Assembly (NCBI RefSeq): GCF_900156425.1
Contig: NZ_FTNO01000001.1
Span: forward strand, 558,001 to 622,000
Source of the DNA: Haladaptatus litoreus
Lineage (GTDB): Archaea; Halobacteriota; Halobacteria; Halobacteriales; Haladaptataceae
Length of the DNA stretch: 64,000 nt
Reading direction: 5' to 3'
Shown: piece after piece, positions 54,832 to 63,948 of the stretch
How the letters are laid out: each line of letters opens with the position of its first letter
Numbering within the stretch: the stretch's first letter is position 1
Program-made: the position numbers and the translations under genes
Notes under the pieces: model-generated
What the model saw: the letters and a program-made list of their open reading frames with translations, nothing else
Told to the model about the DNA's origin: nothing
Database searches by the model: none

Positions 54832-55959
54832 ATGGCTCACTACGACACCATCGTCGTCGGCGTCGGTGGCATGGGAAGCGCAGCGGTTTCACATCTCGCA
54901 AAACGAGGCCAGCGGGTGCTCGGACTCGAACGCTACGACGTGCCCCACGCGAAGGGGTCGTCGCACGGCGTGACGCGAATCATCCGGAAAGCGTACTACG
55001 AACATCCGGATTACGTCCCCCTCCTCTCTCGTGCCTACGACCTCTGGCACGAACTGGACGAAACCCATCCGACGCAACTCCTGCACACCACAGGGTGCAT
55101 CGTTGCAGGCCCGGAAGGGAGCGAGAAAGTCGCTGGTGCACGCGAATCCTGCGAACAGCACGATATCGACTACGAACTGCTTTCGGCCGAAGCGGTCGCG
55201 GAACGCTATCCGGGGTACGACCTGCCGGACGATTTCGTGGCCGTCGTGGAACCCGACGGCGGATTCCTCCACGTCGAACAGTGCGTCGTCGCGCACGTCG
55301 CGTCGGCCCATCGCCACGGCGCGGAGATTCGCGCCCGCGAGGCGGTGCTCGACTGGGAACCCACGCCAGACGGCGGCGTCAGGGTCGAAACCGACAAAGG
55401 TAGCTACACCGCCGATACCATGGTCGTCACGGCGGGCGCGTGGGCCAAAAACCTGCTCCCGATACTGGAGTCGCAGGCGGTTCCGGAACGGCAGGTTCTC
55501 GGCTGGTTTCAGCCGAACGACCCCGAGCAGTTCCGCCCCGACTCGTTTCCGGTTTTCATCGTCGATTGCGAGGAGGGCTACTTCTACGGCTTCCCGGAAT
55601 ACGGCGTGCCGGGCTACAAAGTTGGCAAGTACAACCATTTCCACGAACAGGTGAACCCAGATAAGATGGTGGAACCGAATCGAGCCGACGAGCGCGTCCT
55701 CCGCGAGTTTACGGAACGCTACTTTCCGGAGGCCGCGGGGCCCACGATGCGGTTGGAGACCTGCCTGTTCACGAACTCGCCGGACGAGCATTTCATCATC
55801 GACACACTTCCCGACCACCCGCAGGTCGTCGTCGGCGCGGGCTTTTCGGGCCACGGATTCAAACTGTCGAGCGTGGTCGGGGAGATTCTGGCCGAACTGG
55901 CGATTGACGGAGAGAGTCGCCACGACATCGGCCTGTTCTCGCTAAATCGGTTTCACTGA
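54832..55959 (+). CDS. solA: Monomeric sarcosine oxidase / N-methyltryptophan oxidase-like (SolA-type)
   Basis: A 375-residue DAO-family flavoenzyme. The FAD motif VVGVGGMGSAAVSHLAKRG is at residues 8-26, followed by HGVTRIIRKAYYEHPDY, the SolA-like substrate region. The C-terminal GAGFSGHGFKLSS matches the family; the covalent-FAD cysteine of monomeric sarcosine oxidases may be the one in LETCLFTN. It oxidizes an N-methyl amino acid to aldehyde, amino acid and peroxide; the exact substrate is unknown. It overlaps the convergent oxidase gene by seven bases. Confidence 0.82.
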   Translation: MAHYDTIVVGVGGMGSAAVSHLAKRGQRVLGLERYDVPHAKGSSHGVTRIIRKAYYEHPDYVPLLSRAYDLWHELDETHPTQLLHTTGCIVAGPEGSEKVAGARESCEQHDIDYELLSAEAVAERYPGYDLPDDFVAVVEPDGGFLHVEQCVVAHVASAHRHGAEIRAREAVLDWEPTPDGGVRVETDKGSYTADTMVVTAGAWAKNLLPILESQAVPERQVLGWFQPNDPEQFRPDSFPVFIVDCEEGYFYGFPEYGVPGYKVGKYNHFHEQVNPDKMVEPNRADERVLREFTERYFPEAAGPTMRLETCLFTNSPDEHFIIDTLPDHPQVVVGAGFSGHGFKLSSVVGEILAELAIDGESRHDIGLFSLNRFH

Positions 55960-55967
55960 AACCGATT
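55945..55967. repeat. Palindrome over both stop codons of convergent oxidase genes
   Basis: Arms AATCGGTTTCA and TGAAACCGATT around one C. Both genes read into it and end within it, giving near-mirror C-terminal NRF peptides. It could act as a bidirectional terminator. Confidence 0.88.
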
Positions 55968-57083
55968 CACGCTGAACTGCTCTTTTTCCATCGGTTCGCC
56001 GAGAACAGCATCGGCAACCAACTTCCCGCTGTACGGCCCGAGTTGAAGCCCCGTCGCGCCGTGGCCGGTAGCCAGATACGCGCCTTCGACGGTCGGAATC
56101 TGCCCCAACACTGGTAGTTGGTCGGCGGAACGCGGCCTGAGGCCAATTCGAATGTCCACGATTTCCGCGTCTTCCAGTCCGGGTGCGACGCGGAGTGCTT
56201 CGGACAACACCTCGTTGACGCCGCCCGCCGTGGTTCGCGGTTCGAATCCCGAATCGACTTCTCGGGTTGCACCGACGGCGATTCGGTTGTCCACCCACGG
56301 AACCATGTAGTGACCGCGAAACGCGCCCACGATGGGCCAATCTTTGGTATCCGTGTCGTGGCAGTCCAAGTGGATGATTTGGCCGCGCTGTGGTTCGACC
56401 GGAATCGAAACGCCCAGCGATTCCTCGAACCGCGGTGACCACGCGCCGCCAGCGACGACGACGGTTTCTGCGTCGTCGCTGTCGCCATCCGCGGTTTCGA
56501 CACCGGAGACGGTTCCGTCTTCGTGACGTATTTTAGTCACGTCCTTTTCCGCGACGGTAAGTCCGTGCTGTTTCCCGGCCCGAAGTAGCGCCGCGGTGAA
56601 CGTCCGGGCGTCCACTCGCGCCGCGTCACTGTAGAACCGGCATCGCTCGGTTTCGGCGAGCGCGGGGAATTTCTCTTGGGCTTCGTCCGCGGACAGTTCG
56701 GTCGTCGTTCCGGGCTTCGGTTCTCCGTACCTTTCCTGTCGGTTTTCGATACGTTCGGTGGCGGCGTCGAACGCCGCCACCTCGTCTTCGTCCACGGCGA
56801 CCGAGAGGAGTTCGCAGGAAGAGTAGCCTGTATCGCCGTCCTGTTCGTCGGTCAGTCGGTCGTTCAGCGTCGGGTAGTAGGCCGCGGCGTCGAGCGCGAA
56901 CTCGAACCAGACGGACGAGGCGGTTCGACTGCTCGTCGCTGGCGAGATGATTCCCGCACCTGCATCTGTCGCACGTCCCGTGTCGTGTCGGTCGATGAGG
57001 AGCGTGTCGGCGTCCTTCCGCGCGAGGTGGTACGCGACGGACGCGCCGACGATGCCGCCGCCGACGACGATGGCGTCGTACAT
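55953..57083 (-). CDS. FAD-dependent DAO-family oxidoreductase (glycine oxidase/amino acid dehydrogenase-like)
   Basis: A 376-residue flavin oxidase. The FAD motif AIVVGGGIVGASVAYHLARK starts at residue 4. The middle carries WSPRFEESLGVSIPVEPQRGQI and the C-terminal GHGATGLQLGPYSG region; all are typical DAO features. ATG 57083 is chosen over the upstream open frame. It is convergent with the SolA-type gene, and may act on a different amine. The substrate is unknown. Confidence 0.82.
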   Translation of the reverse strand: MYDAIVVGGGIVGASVAYHLARKDADTLLIDRHDTGRATDAGAGIISPATSSRTASSVWFEFALDAAAYYPTLNDRLTDEQDGDTGYSSCELLSVAVDEDEVAAFDAATERIENRQERYGEPKPGTTTELSADEAQEKFPALAETERCRFYSDAARVDARTFTAALLRAGKQHGLTVAEKDVTKIRHEDGTVSGVETADGDSDDAETVVVAGGAWSPRFEESLGVSIPVEPQRGQIIHLDCHDTDTKDWPIVGAFRGHYMVPWVDNRIAVGATREVDSGFEPRTTAGGVNEVLSEALRVAPGLEDAEIVDIRIGLRPRSADQLPVLGQIPTVEGAYLATGHGATGLQLGPYSGKLVADAVLGEPMEKEQFSVNRFQ

Positions 57084-57202
57084 GATTCGATGACAATCGT
57101 CCGGGCACTGACTCGGTTGTATCGGTCGTGACAATCTACGACGGGAAGTTCGTGGTTTCGGTGCGGTTGCAGTGCGATTACGGCACGGAGATGGGTGCTA
57201 CC

Positions 57203-58735
57203 TCACTCACCTTGAGCGCGTAAATATCGTTGAAGCCGCTGAATCGCCGGAACTTCCATCCCAACCGCACCCTCGATAAATTCGATAAAAACGCCGTCTT
57301 CGGGTTGGAGACTGCCTGCGAGGGCGACGGAAACGAGGCCTAACAGTCCGGAACACACCAGGAAGACGGGGAGGGTCACGGCGGTCAGGGTCATCCAATT
57401 CGAGGTAAAAACGGCGACCGGAAACAGCACGACGGGGAGGACGAGATACGTTCGCGTCGTCTGTGTAGAAAGTGGGTTGATGCCGGATTTTAGCTGGAGA
57501 ACCACGTTGAACGCGACGTTTCGGAGGACGTAGGCTCCGGCGGATGCAATCGCGGCACCGACGAATCCGTGGGTCGGAATCAGGAAGACGTTCAGGACAA
57601 AGTTGAGCGCGAGCGTCAGCACGTCAACCCAGAGGATTTGTTTCGTGTGGCCGAGCGCGGCCAGCGTCGTCCGATTTCGGCCTGCTGCCGCGCTGGTGAA
57701 GAAGCCAATCGAGAGGATGGCGAGCGCGATGCCGCCGCCAACGTACTGCTGGCCGAAGAAGATAGAGAGCACGTCGCCCGGAAAGACGGTGAACACGAGA
57801 AACGCGGGGAAGGTGAAGACGAAAATCCACTTCGTCGTGATGCGATAGATGTCGGTGATTTCCTCGTGCTCGCCGTCCGCGTCGAGGCGGGAGGTGAGCG
57901 GCAGATAGAGATAACCGAAGGAGGAGATGACCATCAGCAAACTGTTGGCGAGGGGGTAGGCCGCGTTGTATACGCCGACTTCGGCGGAGGTTCGCATATC
58001 AGCGAGCATCAGGGTGTCCATCCGGGTGAGCAGAATCGACAGTACCATCGTCACGATGAGGGGAGCAGAGTAGGAAAGCAGTTCCCGGCCGTGGGTTCGT
58101 ACTGGCCCGACGAGTCGAACGAGTTTGTTCGAGAGCAGGTAGACGACGACCAACGTACCGAGCGTTGCGACGAAGTAGGCGTAGCCAACCGCGAGCAGGT
58201 CGAACCCGGCTCCCAGCAAGAAGGCCAGCAGGCCGATTCGCAGGCAGGGGTGAAGCAAATCCTTGGTGTACAGTTTGTACCGCGTGTTTTCCAGTCCGCG
58301 AAGTGCGCTGACGCCGACGGTCAAACCGACGCTGACCGGAATCGTCAGGATGAACAGTCGCACCAGTTCGCGAGAAACTGCGGTTTCGAACAGCGCGCCT
58401 GTGATTCTGTCTACGTTCAGCAACAACAGCGCGGAGACGAGGATGCTGACGGCGAGGGAGACGACCAACCCGAGAACCCAGACGCCGCGAACGTCGCGTT
58501 CGTCATCGTACCGTGAGACGAACCGCGGAATTCCGTCGTTCAGTCCGACGAGCGAAACCGTGGTTCCGACGGTCATGATTGCAAAGGCGATGGAAACTTC
58601 ACCGTACAATTCCGGCGAGAACTGCTGGGCGATGACGATTCGCTCGACCAATCGTCCGACGGAAGCGACGACGACACCGAGAACGATAAGAACTGAACTC
58701 GAAAGGAGGTCAGAAAGGTGGTTACTGTCCGCCAT
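57203..58735 (-). CDS. Polysaccharide flippase (Wzx/MATE-like)
   Basis: A 510-residue polytopic membrane protein with about 13-14 segments. The polysaccharide-biosynthesis motif region at the N-terminus (QQFSPELYGEVSIAFAIMTVG) and the middle motif LMLADMRTSAEVGVYNAAYPL fit O-antigen/exopolysaccharide flippases. It likely moves a lipid-linked glycan across the membrane. A glycosyltransferase lies close by at 60493. Confidence 0.85.
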   Translation of the reverse strand: MADSNHLSDLLSSSVLIVLGVVVASVGRLVERIVIAQQFSPELYGEVSIAFAIMTVGTTVSLVGLNDGIPRFVSRYDDERDVRGVWVLGLVVSLAVSILVSALLLLNVDRITGALFETAVSRELVRLFILTIPVSVGLTVGVSALRGLENTRYKLYTKDLLHPCLRIGLLAFLLGAGFDLLAVGYAYFVATLGTLVVVYLLSNKLVRLVGPVRTHGRELLSYSAPLIVTMVLSILLTRMDTLMLADMRTSAEVGVYNAAYPLANSLLMVISSFGYLYLPLTSRLDADGEHEEITDIYRITTKWIFVFTFPAFLVFTVFPGDVLSIFFGQQYVGGGIALAILSIGFFTSAAAGRNRTTLAALGHTKQILWVDVLTLALNFVLNVFLIPTHGFVGAAIASAGAYVLRNVAFNVVLQLKSGINPLSTQTTRTYLVLPVVLFPVAVFTSNWMTLTAVTLPVFLVCSGLLGLVSVALAGSLQPEDGVFIEFIEGAVGMEVPAIQRLQRYLRAQGE

Positions 58736-59097
58736 GGCTGAACACCGTGTTTCGGTTTATCGGCGAAAAAGAGCGTTTACGGCGTACCCTGTGCTCGTGT
58801 CCTTGGTTCCTTCTCTGACTCACGATAGGTGTATCAACCCATCGTGCAGGCTTTGTTATGACTCGCGTACCGTAGCGTAATCACCGCCAACCAGTTCGAT
58901 TTCTACGAGAGATTCGTTCGATTACCAGCTCCAAATAGTTCGATTACTAACTTATTTTTCGAAATCATCGGTTCTAACACCGATTCGAACGATACAACGA
59001 GGAGTGGAACGCCGTTTCACACAATCCCCTTGCGGATTTGAGAGAACGGGATGCATACCGCAAGAATATTAAAAGATGGCTTTGCATTGAAGCCTGC
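58736..59097. other. Upstream region of the beta-helix gene
   Basis: 362 nt without a gene. It contains three GTTCGATT repeats at exact 22-bp spacing (58894, 58916, 58938), an ATCGGT/ACCGAT inverted repeat near 58965-58983, and a TATA-like ATATTAAAAG (59068-59077) about 25 nt before the ATG at 59098. The last point fits a leaderless transcript. Confidence 0.5.
58894..58945 (+). repeat. Three GTTCGATT direct repeats at 22-bp spacing
   Basis: Starts at 58894, 58916 and 58938. The last two extend to GTTCGATTAC. Two helix turns separate each, so a protein could bind all three on one face. Confidence 0.6.
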
Positions 59098-60339
59098 ATG
59101 GCACGCGATTGCAGTACGACAGTACGCGATAGAGAAATCTCAGAAAGTTCGCTGAACAGACGCTCGTATCTGAAGCTGACCGGTTCGACCGCGCTCACGG
59201 TTGCGGGAGCGGGGCTGCTTTCGAACGGCGCAGCGGCGGCGGAGTACGAAACGATCACCGTTCCGGCCGGAAGCCAGGAGCAGTTCCAAGTCGGAAGCGG
59301 CGAAACGTTCGAGAACAAACTCATCGACATCAGCGCCGACAAAGCAGACGCCCGAATCGTGGCGAGCGGTTCCGACTGGACGATTCGCAACGTCGGGTTC
59401 AAAGGTGCCGCGGACATGAGCGGCCCGCACTCGCCGGGCGAGAATCTGGGCGGCCATCCGAACCTCATCGCCGCCTCCGGAACCGGCACCATCGAACACG
59501 TCTACCTCGGCGACGGCGTTTCCGGCGACATGGTTCGAAAGGGCGCAATCGGCGTCTCCAGTTCCCACTCGGGCCACATCGACCTGAACGAGGTCACGAT
59601 GAACGGCTGGACGGGTAACGCGATTTACGCGGCTGGCTCGGCTAGTTCCGGCGGTGGCAACGGGACGCTCGCGTTCGACCGCTGTCTCCTGAAGAACAAC
59701 AACATCAGCCACCTCCGCATCGCAAACGACGGGACGACCGTCAAAAACACGGTCATCTACAACACGGACGACGTTCCGGTTCACCCCATCAACGGCGGCG
59801 TCGTGAACTCCCGCGGCGTGTACGACGGCTACGGAACGACGAGCAACGTCATCGAGTTCGAAAATTGTCACATCGACTGTACGGACGCGAACACGAACGG
59901 CGGCGCGTCCGCGCTGGCCGCGACGAAGACGACGTTCCGTGTCACGGATTCACAGATTAAGGGCCAACTCATCGGCAACGTCGAGACGACGAACGTCGGC
60001 GAGAATCCGTCGCACGAACCACCGAAAGGTGCGCCCACGACCGCCGAACAGGCCGCGAGCGGGTCGGCAGCGAACGGCGAAAATTCGGGAAACAGCGGTA
60101 ACTCAGGCGGTTCCGGAAACGGCAACTCCGGGAGTTCCGGAAACGGTGGGAATTCGGGCAACTCCTCGAACGGTTCCGACTCCGGCAACGCCGCGGAAAC
60201 CGCATCCTCGGCGGACGATTCGGTGGACGAACAGCGGATTTCGGCGTCCAGTCCGTCTGGCCGATTCTGTTTCACCTACAAGGGACGAAACTACTGTTTC
60301 GACTTCGACACCATCTCGACGCTGATGACGGGTATCTGA
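59098..60339 (+). CDS. Tat-exported right-handed beta-helix protein
   Basis: A 413-residue secreted protein. The Tat signal LNRRSYLKLTG (RR at 21-22) is followed by a hydrophobic stretch ending near A48. Residues 50-315 have the repeated beta-strand pattern of a parallel beta-helix (WTIRNVGFKG, GTIEHVYLGDGVSG, KNTVIYNTDD, ENCHIDCTD). Residues about 326-364 are a Gly/Asn/Ser-rich low-complexity tract, and a short C-terminal domain with two cysteines (FCFTYKGRNYCF) ends it. It could bind or cleave polysaccharide. Its neighbours are a flippase and a glycosyltransferase. The frame extends 60 nt upstream; ATG 59098 is preferred. Confidence 0.78.
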   Translation: MARDCSTTVRDREISESSLNRRSYLKLTGSTALTVAGAGLLSNGAAAAEYETITVPAGSQEQFQVGSGETFENKLIDISADKADARIVASGSDWTIRNVGFKGAADMSGPHSPGENLGGHPNLIAASGTGTIEHVYLGDGVSGDMVRKGAIGVSSSHSGHIDLNEVTMNGWTGNAIYAAGSASSGGGNGTLAFDRCLLKNNNISHLRIANDGTTVKNTVIYNTDDVPVHPINGGVVNSRGVYDGYGTTSNVIEFENCHIDCTDANTNGGASALAATKTTFRVTDSQIKGQLIGNVETTNVGENPSHEPPKGAPTTAEQAASGSAANGENSGNSGNSGGSGNGNSGSSGNGGNSGNSSNGSDSGNAAETASSADDSVDEQRISASSPSGRFCFTYKGRNYCFDFDTISTLMTGI

Positions 60340-60492
60340 ACGACCGCCGGTTCGTCGTTCGGTTCCGCTGACGCTGTCCGTTTTATCCGTTCTATTTTTG
60401 CTCAGCATTTCTCGGTCAGGAAGTCCATACCGAGTGAAAACGACGTTACTGCTGGTGCATAACAAAGTGGAATTAACTCCTCGAATCCGAGA

Positions 60493-61731
60493 ATGAGCGA
60501 CGGAAGTCGGTTGCAAATTCCTGTCGGTGAGCGTCGGCGAACCGAACTGGAAGCGAACGATTCTCACGAAAATTCCGAAAATAAGGAACCCGACCGAGGG
60601 GAACAACTGACCGTCGGGATGTATTTCAGAAAGGCCGGAACTCGGGACGCTGGCGGCGTCGTGATGTACGTCCAAGAACTGCTGGATGCGGTCGCAGACC
60701 GCAATCCGGCGTATCTCTACACCGAATCCGGCGAGTTGACGCCGAAGATGCGGGAGACGGAGGCCGAAGTCGTCCAACTTGGCGACGAAACCAAAGCGGC
60801 CGGAAGGCTCCGAGAGAGCCTTCCGACCGCAAACTCCGCCCTCTTCTCGGTGCTGGGAAACCATCTGGTTCCCGCACTCGGCATGGTTCGTGACGGGACG
60901 ATTCGCCACATGAACGAAAACCTCGACGTGCTGGTGACACACGACTTTCTGGACGACCTCGTTCTCTCGAACCTCCTCGACGTTCCCGTGATTCGGGTCT
61001 TCCACGGCTTCGAACGCGCCGGAATCGGGATGCAGGTTCGGGAACTGCTGTCGTCCGGCTATTCGGTGGCAAACACGGAACAGACGAAACGGGAGTTCAT
61101 CGACCATCTCGACTACGAACCGGACGGCGTCGTCTACCCCGGCGTGGATGTCCAGCGATTTCATCCGGATGTGACTCCCGCGTTCGGACGCGGAGACGAA
61201 TGGGAGATTCTGTTCGTCGGTCGGTTCGTAGAAGCCAAAGGAATCTTCGACCTCGTGGATGCGGTGGCCGAACTCCCAGACGATGTGCATCTCCGTCTCG
61301 TCGGCAGGGGAGATACCGCCGCGCTGAAACGACGAATCGAGTCCCGTGAACTCGATTCGAAAATCACCATCGAAGGGGCGATTCCCCACGACGAACTGCC
61401 GGGCTACTACGCCGCCGCAGACGTGTTCTGTCTCCCTTCGCGATACGAGAGTTTCGGCATGGTCAACGTCGAGGCGATGGCCTGCGGAACTCCCGTCGTG
61501 ACGACGAATCTGGAGGGCATCACCGAGTACGCCACCGACCGGGAAACCGCTCTGCTCGTTCCGCCGGAATCCCCGGCGGAAATCGCGGGCGCGATTTCCG
61601 CTCTTCGCTCATCCCCCGGATTACGGACACGACTCGAAGCGAACGGTCGGGAAACCGCGACCCGCTACTCGTGGGAGATGGCCGCGAAAAATCTGGTTGA
61701 CATCTGTTCTGAAATCGTCACCGAATCCTGA
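60493..61731 (+). CDS. Glycosyltransferase family 4 protein
   Basis: A 412-residue GT-B glycosyltransferase. The N-terminal half begins with an acidic tail then GMYFRKAGTRDAGGVVMYVQELLDA. The GT4 domain starts near EILFVGRFVEAKGIFDLVDAV, includes LRLVGRGDTAALK and the nucleotide-sugar motif PSRYESFGMVNVEAMACGTPVV. The acceptor is unknown; polysaccharide or protein glycan is likely. Two perfect hairpins lie in the gene (60801 and 61576). Confidence 0.88.
   Translation: MSDGSRLQIPVGERRRTELEANDSHENSENKEPDRGEQLTVGMYFRKAGTRDAGGVVMYVQELLDAVADRNPAYLYTESGELTPKMRETEAEVVQLGDETKAAGRLRESLPTANSALFSVLGNHLVPALGMVRDGTIRHMNENLDVLVTHDFLDDLVLSNLLDVPVIRVFHGFERAGIGMQVRELLSSGYSVANTEQTKREFIDHLDYEPDGVVYPGVDVQRFHPDVTPAFGRGDEWEILFVGRFVEAKGIFDLVDAVAELPDDVHLRLVGRGDTAALKRRIESRELDSKITIEGAIPHDELPGYYAAADVFCLPSRYESFGMVNVEAMACGTPVVTTNLEGITEYATDRETALLVPPESPAEIAGAISALRSSPGLRTRLEANGRETATRYSWEMAAKNLVDICSEIVTES
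60801..60825. repeat. Perfect hairpin in glycosyltransferase gene (10-bp stem, 5-nt loop)
   Basis: Arms CGGAAGGCTC and GAGCCTTCCG around CGAGA. Confidence 0.88.
61576..61601. repeat. Perfect hairpin in glycosyltransferase gene (12-bp stem, 2-nt loop)
   Basis: Arms GCGGAAATCGCG and CGCGATTTCCGC around GG. Confidence 0.88.
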
Positions 61732-61734
61732 CTG

Positions 61735-62442
61735 TTACCCCTGCGACGAACACGGAACCGCCCGCGTCGCCGTCGCCTTGAACGATACGACGATGTCTTT
61801 GCCGGGTTCCAACGCCAGTCGCTCCACGCTCGTCGTCGTGACCAGCGCGAGAAACGGGGTTTCTCCACCGACATCGACCGTGACGCGAGCGATTCGTTCG
61901 CCCGTTTCGATCGCCCGGACTCGCCCCTCGAACTGATTTCTCGCGCTCGTTTCGTCCCCCTCCGGAGCCGAAGTCGGACTGTGGAGCGTTATCACGTCCG
62001 AGCGAATTGCGACCTCGACGTTCTCTGCACCGGGGGAAACCAACGCCCGAACGACGCCAGCATCGGTTTCCACGAATCCGAACTCGCCATCGCGCTCTGT
62101 GACGATTCCCGTGAGCACCGTTTCGTCTACCTCCGCCAGACCCGAGGATTCGGCGGTCACCCGGCGGAACTGCTGAAGCAGTCCGCGGGCGTCGTCCGTC
62201 AAGGTGCTTCCGCCGCCGCGCGACCCGCCGCGAACGCGGCGAACCAGCGACCCGAACTCCGCTTCCAGTTCCACGATTCGCCGCTGTGCGTGCGCGTAAG
62301 AGCGTCCGAGTTCGTTCGCGGCGGCGTTCAGCGATCCCTCGTCGTCGATTGTTCGGAGCAGTTGCGCGTCTCGTGCGTCAAAAGCAACATCTCCCGCGAC
62401 GAGTTGCGCGTCGAACGTCGGCCGAGGTGCGTCGTTCGTCAT
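61735..62442 (-). CDS. ModE-like regulator with TOBE domain (molybdate/tungstate)
   Basis: A 235-residue protein. The N-terminal LysR/ModE-type HTH (DEGSLNAAANELGRSYAHAQRR, about 30-55) has the wing GGGSTLTDDARGLL. A C-terminal TOBE oxyanion-binding domain (FEGRVRAIETGERIARVTVDVGG) follows. It should sense tungstate or molybdate and control the ABC operon directly upstream of it (25 nt away). The genes are in one transcription unit. Confidence 0.8.
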   Translation of the reverse strand: MTNDAPRPTFDAQLVAGDVAFDARDAQLLRTIDDEGSLNAAANELGRSYAHAQRRIVELEAEFGSLVRRVRGGSRGGGSTLTDDARGLLQQFRRVTAESSGLAEVDETVLTGIVTERDGEFGFVETDAGVVRALVSPGAENVEVAIRSDVITLHSPTSAPEGDETSARNQFEGRVRAIETGERIARVTVDVGGETPFLALVTTTSVERLALEPGKDIVVSFKATATRAVPCSSQG

Positions 62443-62467
62443 CCGTTTCGTCTTCCGATTTCGGCCG

Positions 62468-63247
62468 TCAGTACATCAGTTCTCCGGCGACGAACTTCCG
62501 CGTTCGGTCGTCGTCCGGACTGTCGAACACCTGTTCGGGTGGGCCGGTTTCGATTACTGTTCCGTCGAGCAGGACGCCCACGCGGTCGGAAATCCGTTCG
62601 GCTTGGTGCATATCGTGGGTCGCCACGACGACGCCGAGTCCCCGTCGTCTGGCGTCGGCGATTGCCTCCTCGATGACCGCCGTGTTTCGCGGGTCGAGAT
62701 TCGAAGACGGTTCGTCCAACAGCAGAATTTCGGGGTCGGTTGCGAGCGCCCGCGCGAAGGCGACGCGTTGAGCTTCCCCGCCCGAAAGCGACAGCGCGTT
62801 TTGGTCGATTTTGTCCACCAAGCCAACGGTTTCGAGTGCGTTCGTCACGTTCGAGCCGATTCCGTCCGGCACGCTTCGACCGCCGAGGGTTCGGGCGAGA
62901 CTCGCCCGAACCCGTTTCGACCACGATTGGCGAACCCGGAGTCCGTAGGTTACGTTTTGCGCTACCGGCGCGTTGAACAGCGACGGTTCCTGAAACACCA
63001 TGCTGACCCGTCGGCGGACTTCCAGTCGGTCGTCCTCCGACAGTCGCCACACGTCCTCGTTTTGCCACTCGATGGTTCCTGAATCGGGCGGGTGGAACAT
63101 CCCGAGCAGGCGCAGAAGCGTCGTTTTTCCCGTTCCCGACGGGCCGACTATCGTGACGACGTCGCCGGGTTCTACCGAGAGCGACACGTCCGAAAGAACC
63201 GGTTCGCCGTCGAATCCGTGCGAGAGGTCGCTTGCGGTGAGCGTCAT
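62468..63247 (-). CDS. tupC: Tungstate-type ABC transporter ATP-binding protein
   Basis: A 259-residue ABC ATPase. Walker A is [16 protein letters not shown], signature [15 protein letters not shown], Walker [16 protein letters not shown]. The permease gene overlaps it by ATGA. A 13-bp perfect hairpin is in the gene at 62888. Tungstate is inferred from the permease type and the TOBE regulator; molybdate or another oxyanion is possible. Confidence 0.82.
   Translation of the reverse strand: MTLTASDLSHGFDGEPVLSDVSLSVEPGDVVTIVGPSGTGKTTLLRLLGMFHPPDSGTIEWQNEDVWRLSEDDRLEVRRRVSMVFQEPSLFNAPVAQNVTYGLRVRQSWSKRVRASLARTLGGRSVPDGIGSNVTNALETVGLVDKIDQNALSLSGGEAQRVAFARALATDPEILLLDEPSSNLDPRNTAVIEEAIADARRRGLGVVVATHDMHQAERISDRVGVLLDGTVIETGPPEQVFDSPDDDRTRKFVAGELMY
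62888..62914. repeat. Perfect hairpin in ABC ATPase gene (13-bp stem, 1-nt centre)
   Basis: Arms GGGTTCGGGCGAG and CTCGCCCGAACCC around A. Confidence 0.92.
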
Positions 63248-63948
63248 CGCTGAATCTCACCCCTGCCCCTGCTTCGACTCCGAACCCACGACCCGAGAAC
63301 GTTCACGAAGAGGACGAGGACGAGCAACATCGCACCGAGCACCAGTCCCGTCTCGTACTGTCCTTGTCGCGCTTCGACCGTAATCGCCGTCGTGAGCGTT
63401 CTGGTGTAGGACGTGCCGTCGCTGAAGACGATGTTTCCGCCGACGATGAGAATCGACCCGACTTCGCTGACGGCCCGACCGAATCCGGCGAGAATCGCGG
63501 TGACGATGCCGTAGCGCGCCTCCTTCACGACGAGGACGCCGATGTCCGTGTCGGTGCCGCCGAGCGTGAAGGCGGCGTCCCGCACGTCCTGTCCGACCGA
63601 TTCGATGGCGGAAAGGCTGATGCTCGTGATGACGGGCGTCGCCAGCACGAACTGCGAAGCTATCATCGCAGTTGGAGTGAAAACCAGCCCCAACTCGCCC
63701 AGCGGCCCCTGATTCGAGAGCGTCAGCAGGACGAGCAGGCCGACCACGACGCTCGGAAATCCCATCCCGGTGTTGATGACCGCAGTAACGATGCGCTTGC
63801 CCGGAAAGTCCGAAAAGCCGACAGCCAGCGCGATTGGCAGGCTGACCAGCGTCGAAATCGCCACGGCGGTCACGCTCACGTATAGTGAGACGACGGCGAT
63901 GCTCACGAAATACTGCCAGTCCGCGCCGGGGATGAGTTGTGCGAGCAT
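63244..63948 (-). CDS. tupB: Tungstate-type ABC transporter permease
   Basis: A 234-residue permease with six membrane segments. The TupB pattern includes [29 protein letters not shown] sequence (residues 45-70, partly shown as [17 protein letters not shown]) and the EAA-like [19 protein letters not shown]. The expected binding protein (tupA) is not in the window and should lie just past its right end, on the same strand. Confidence 0.82.
   Translation of the reverse strand: MLAQLIPGADWQYFVSIAVVSLYVSVTAVAISTLVSLPIALAVGFSDFPGKRIVTAVINTGMGFPSVVVGLLVLLTLSNQGPLGELGLVFTPTAMIASQFVLATPVITSISLSAIESVGQDVRDAAFTLGGTDTDIGVLVVKEARYGIVTAILAGFGRAVSEVGSILIVGGNIVFSDGTSYTRTLTTAITVEARQGQYETGLVLGAMLLVLVLFVNVLGSWVRSRSRGRGEIQR

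Noticed and set aside
60073..60190. Repetitive GGAAAC/GGTTCC-like DNA in the beta-helix gene considered as a tandem repeat array
   Set aside because: It simply encodes a Gly/Asn/Ser linker with irregular units; no fixed repeat unit is present.
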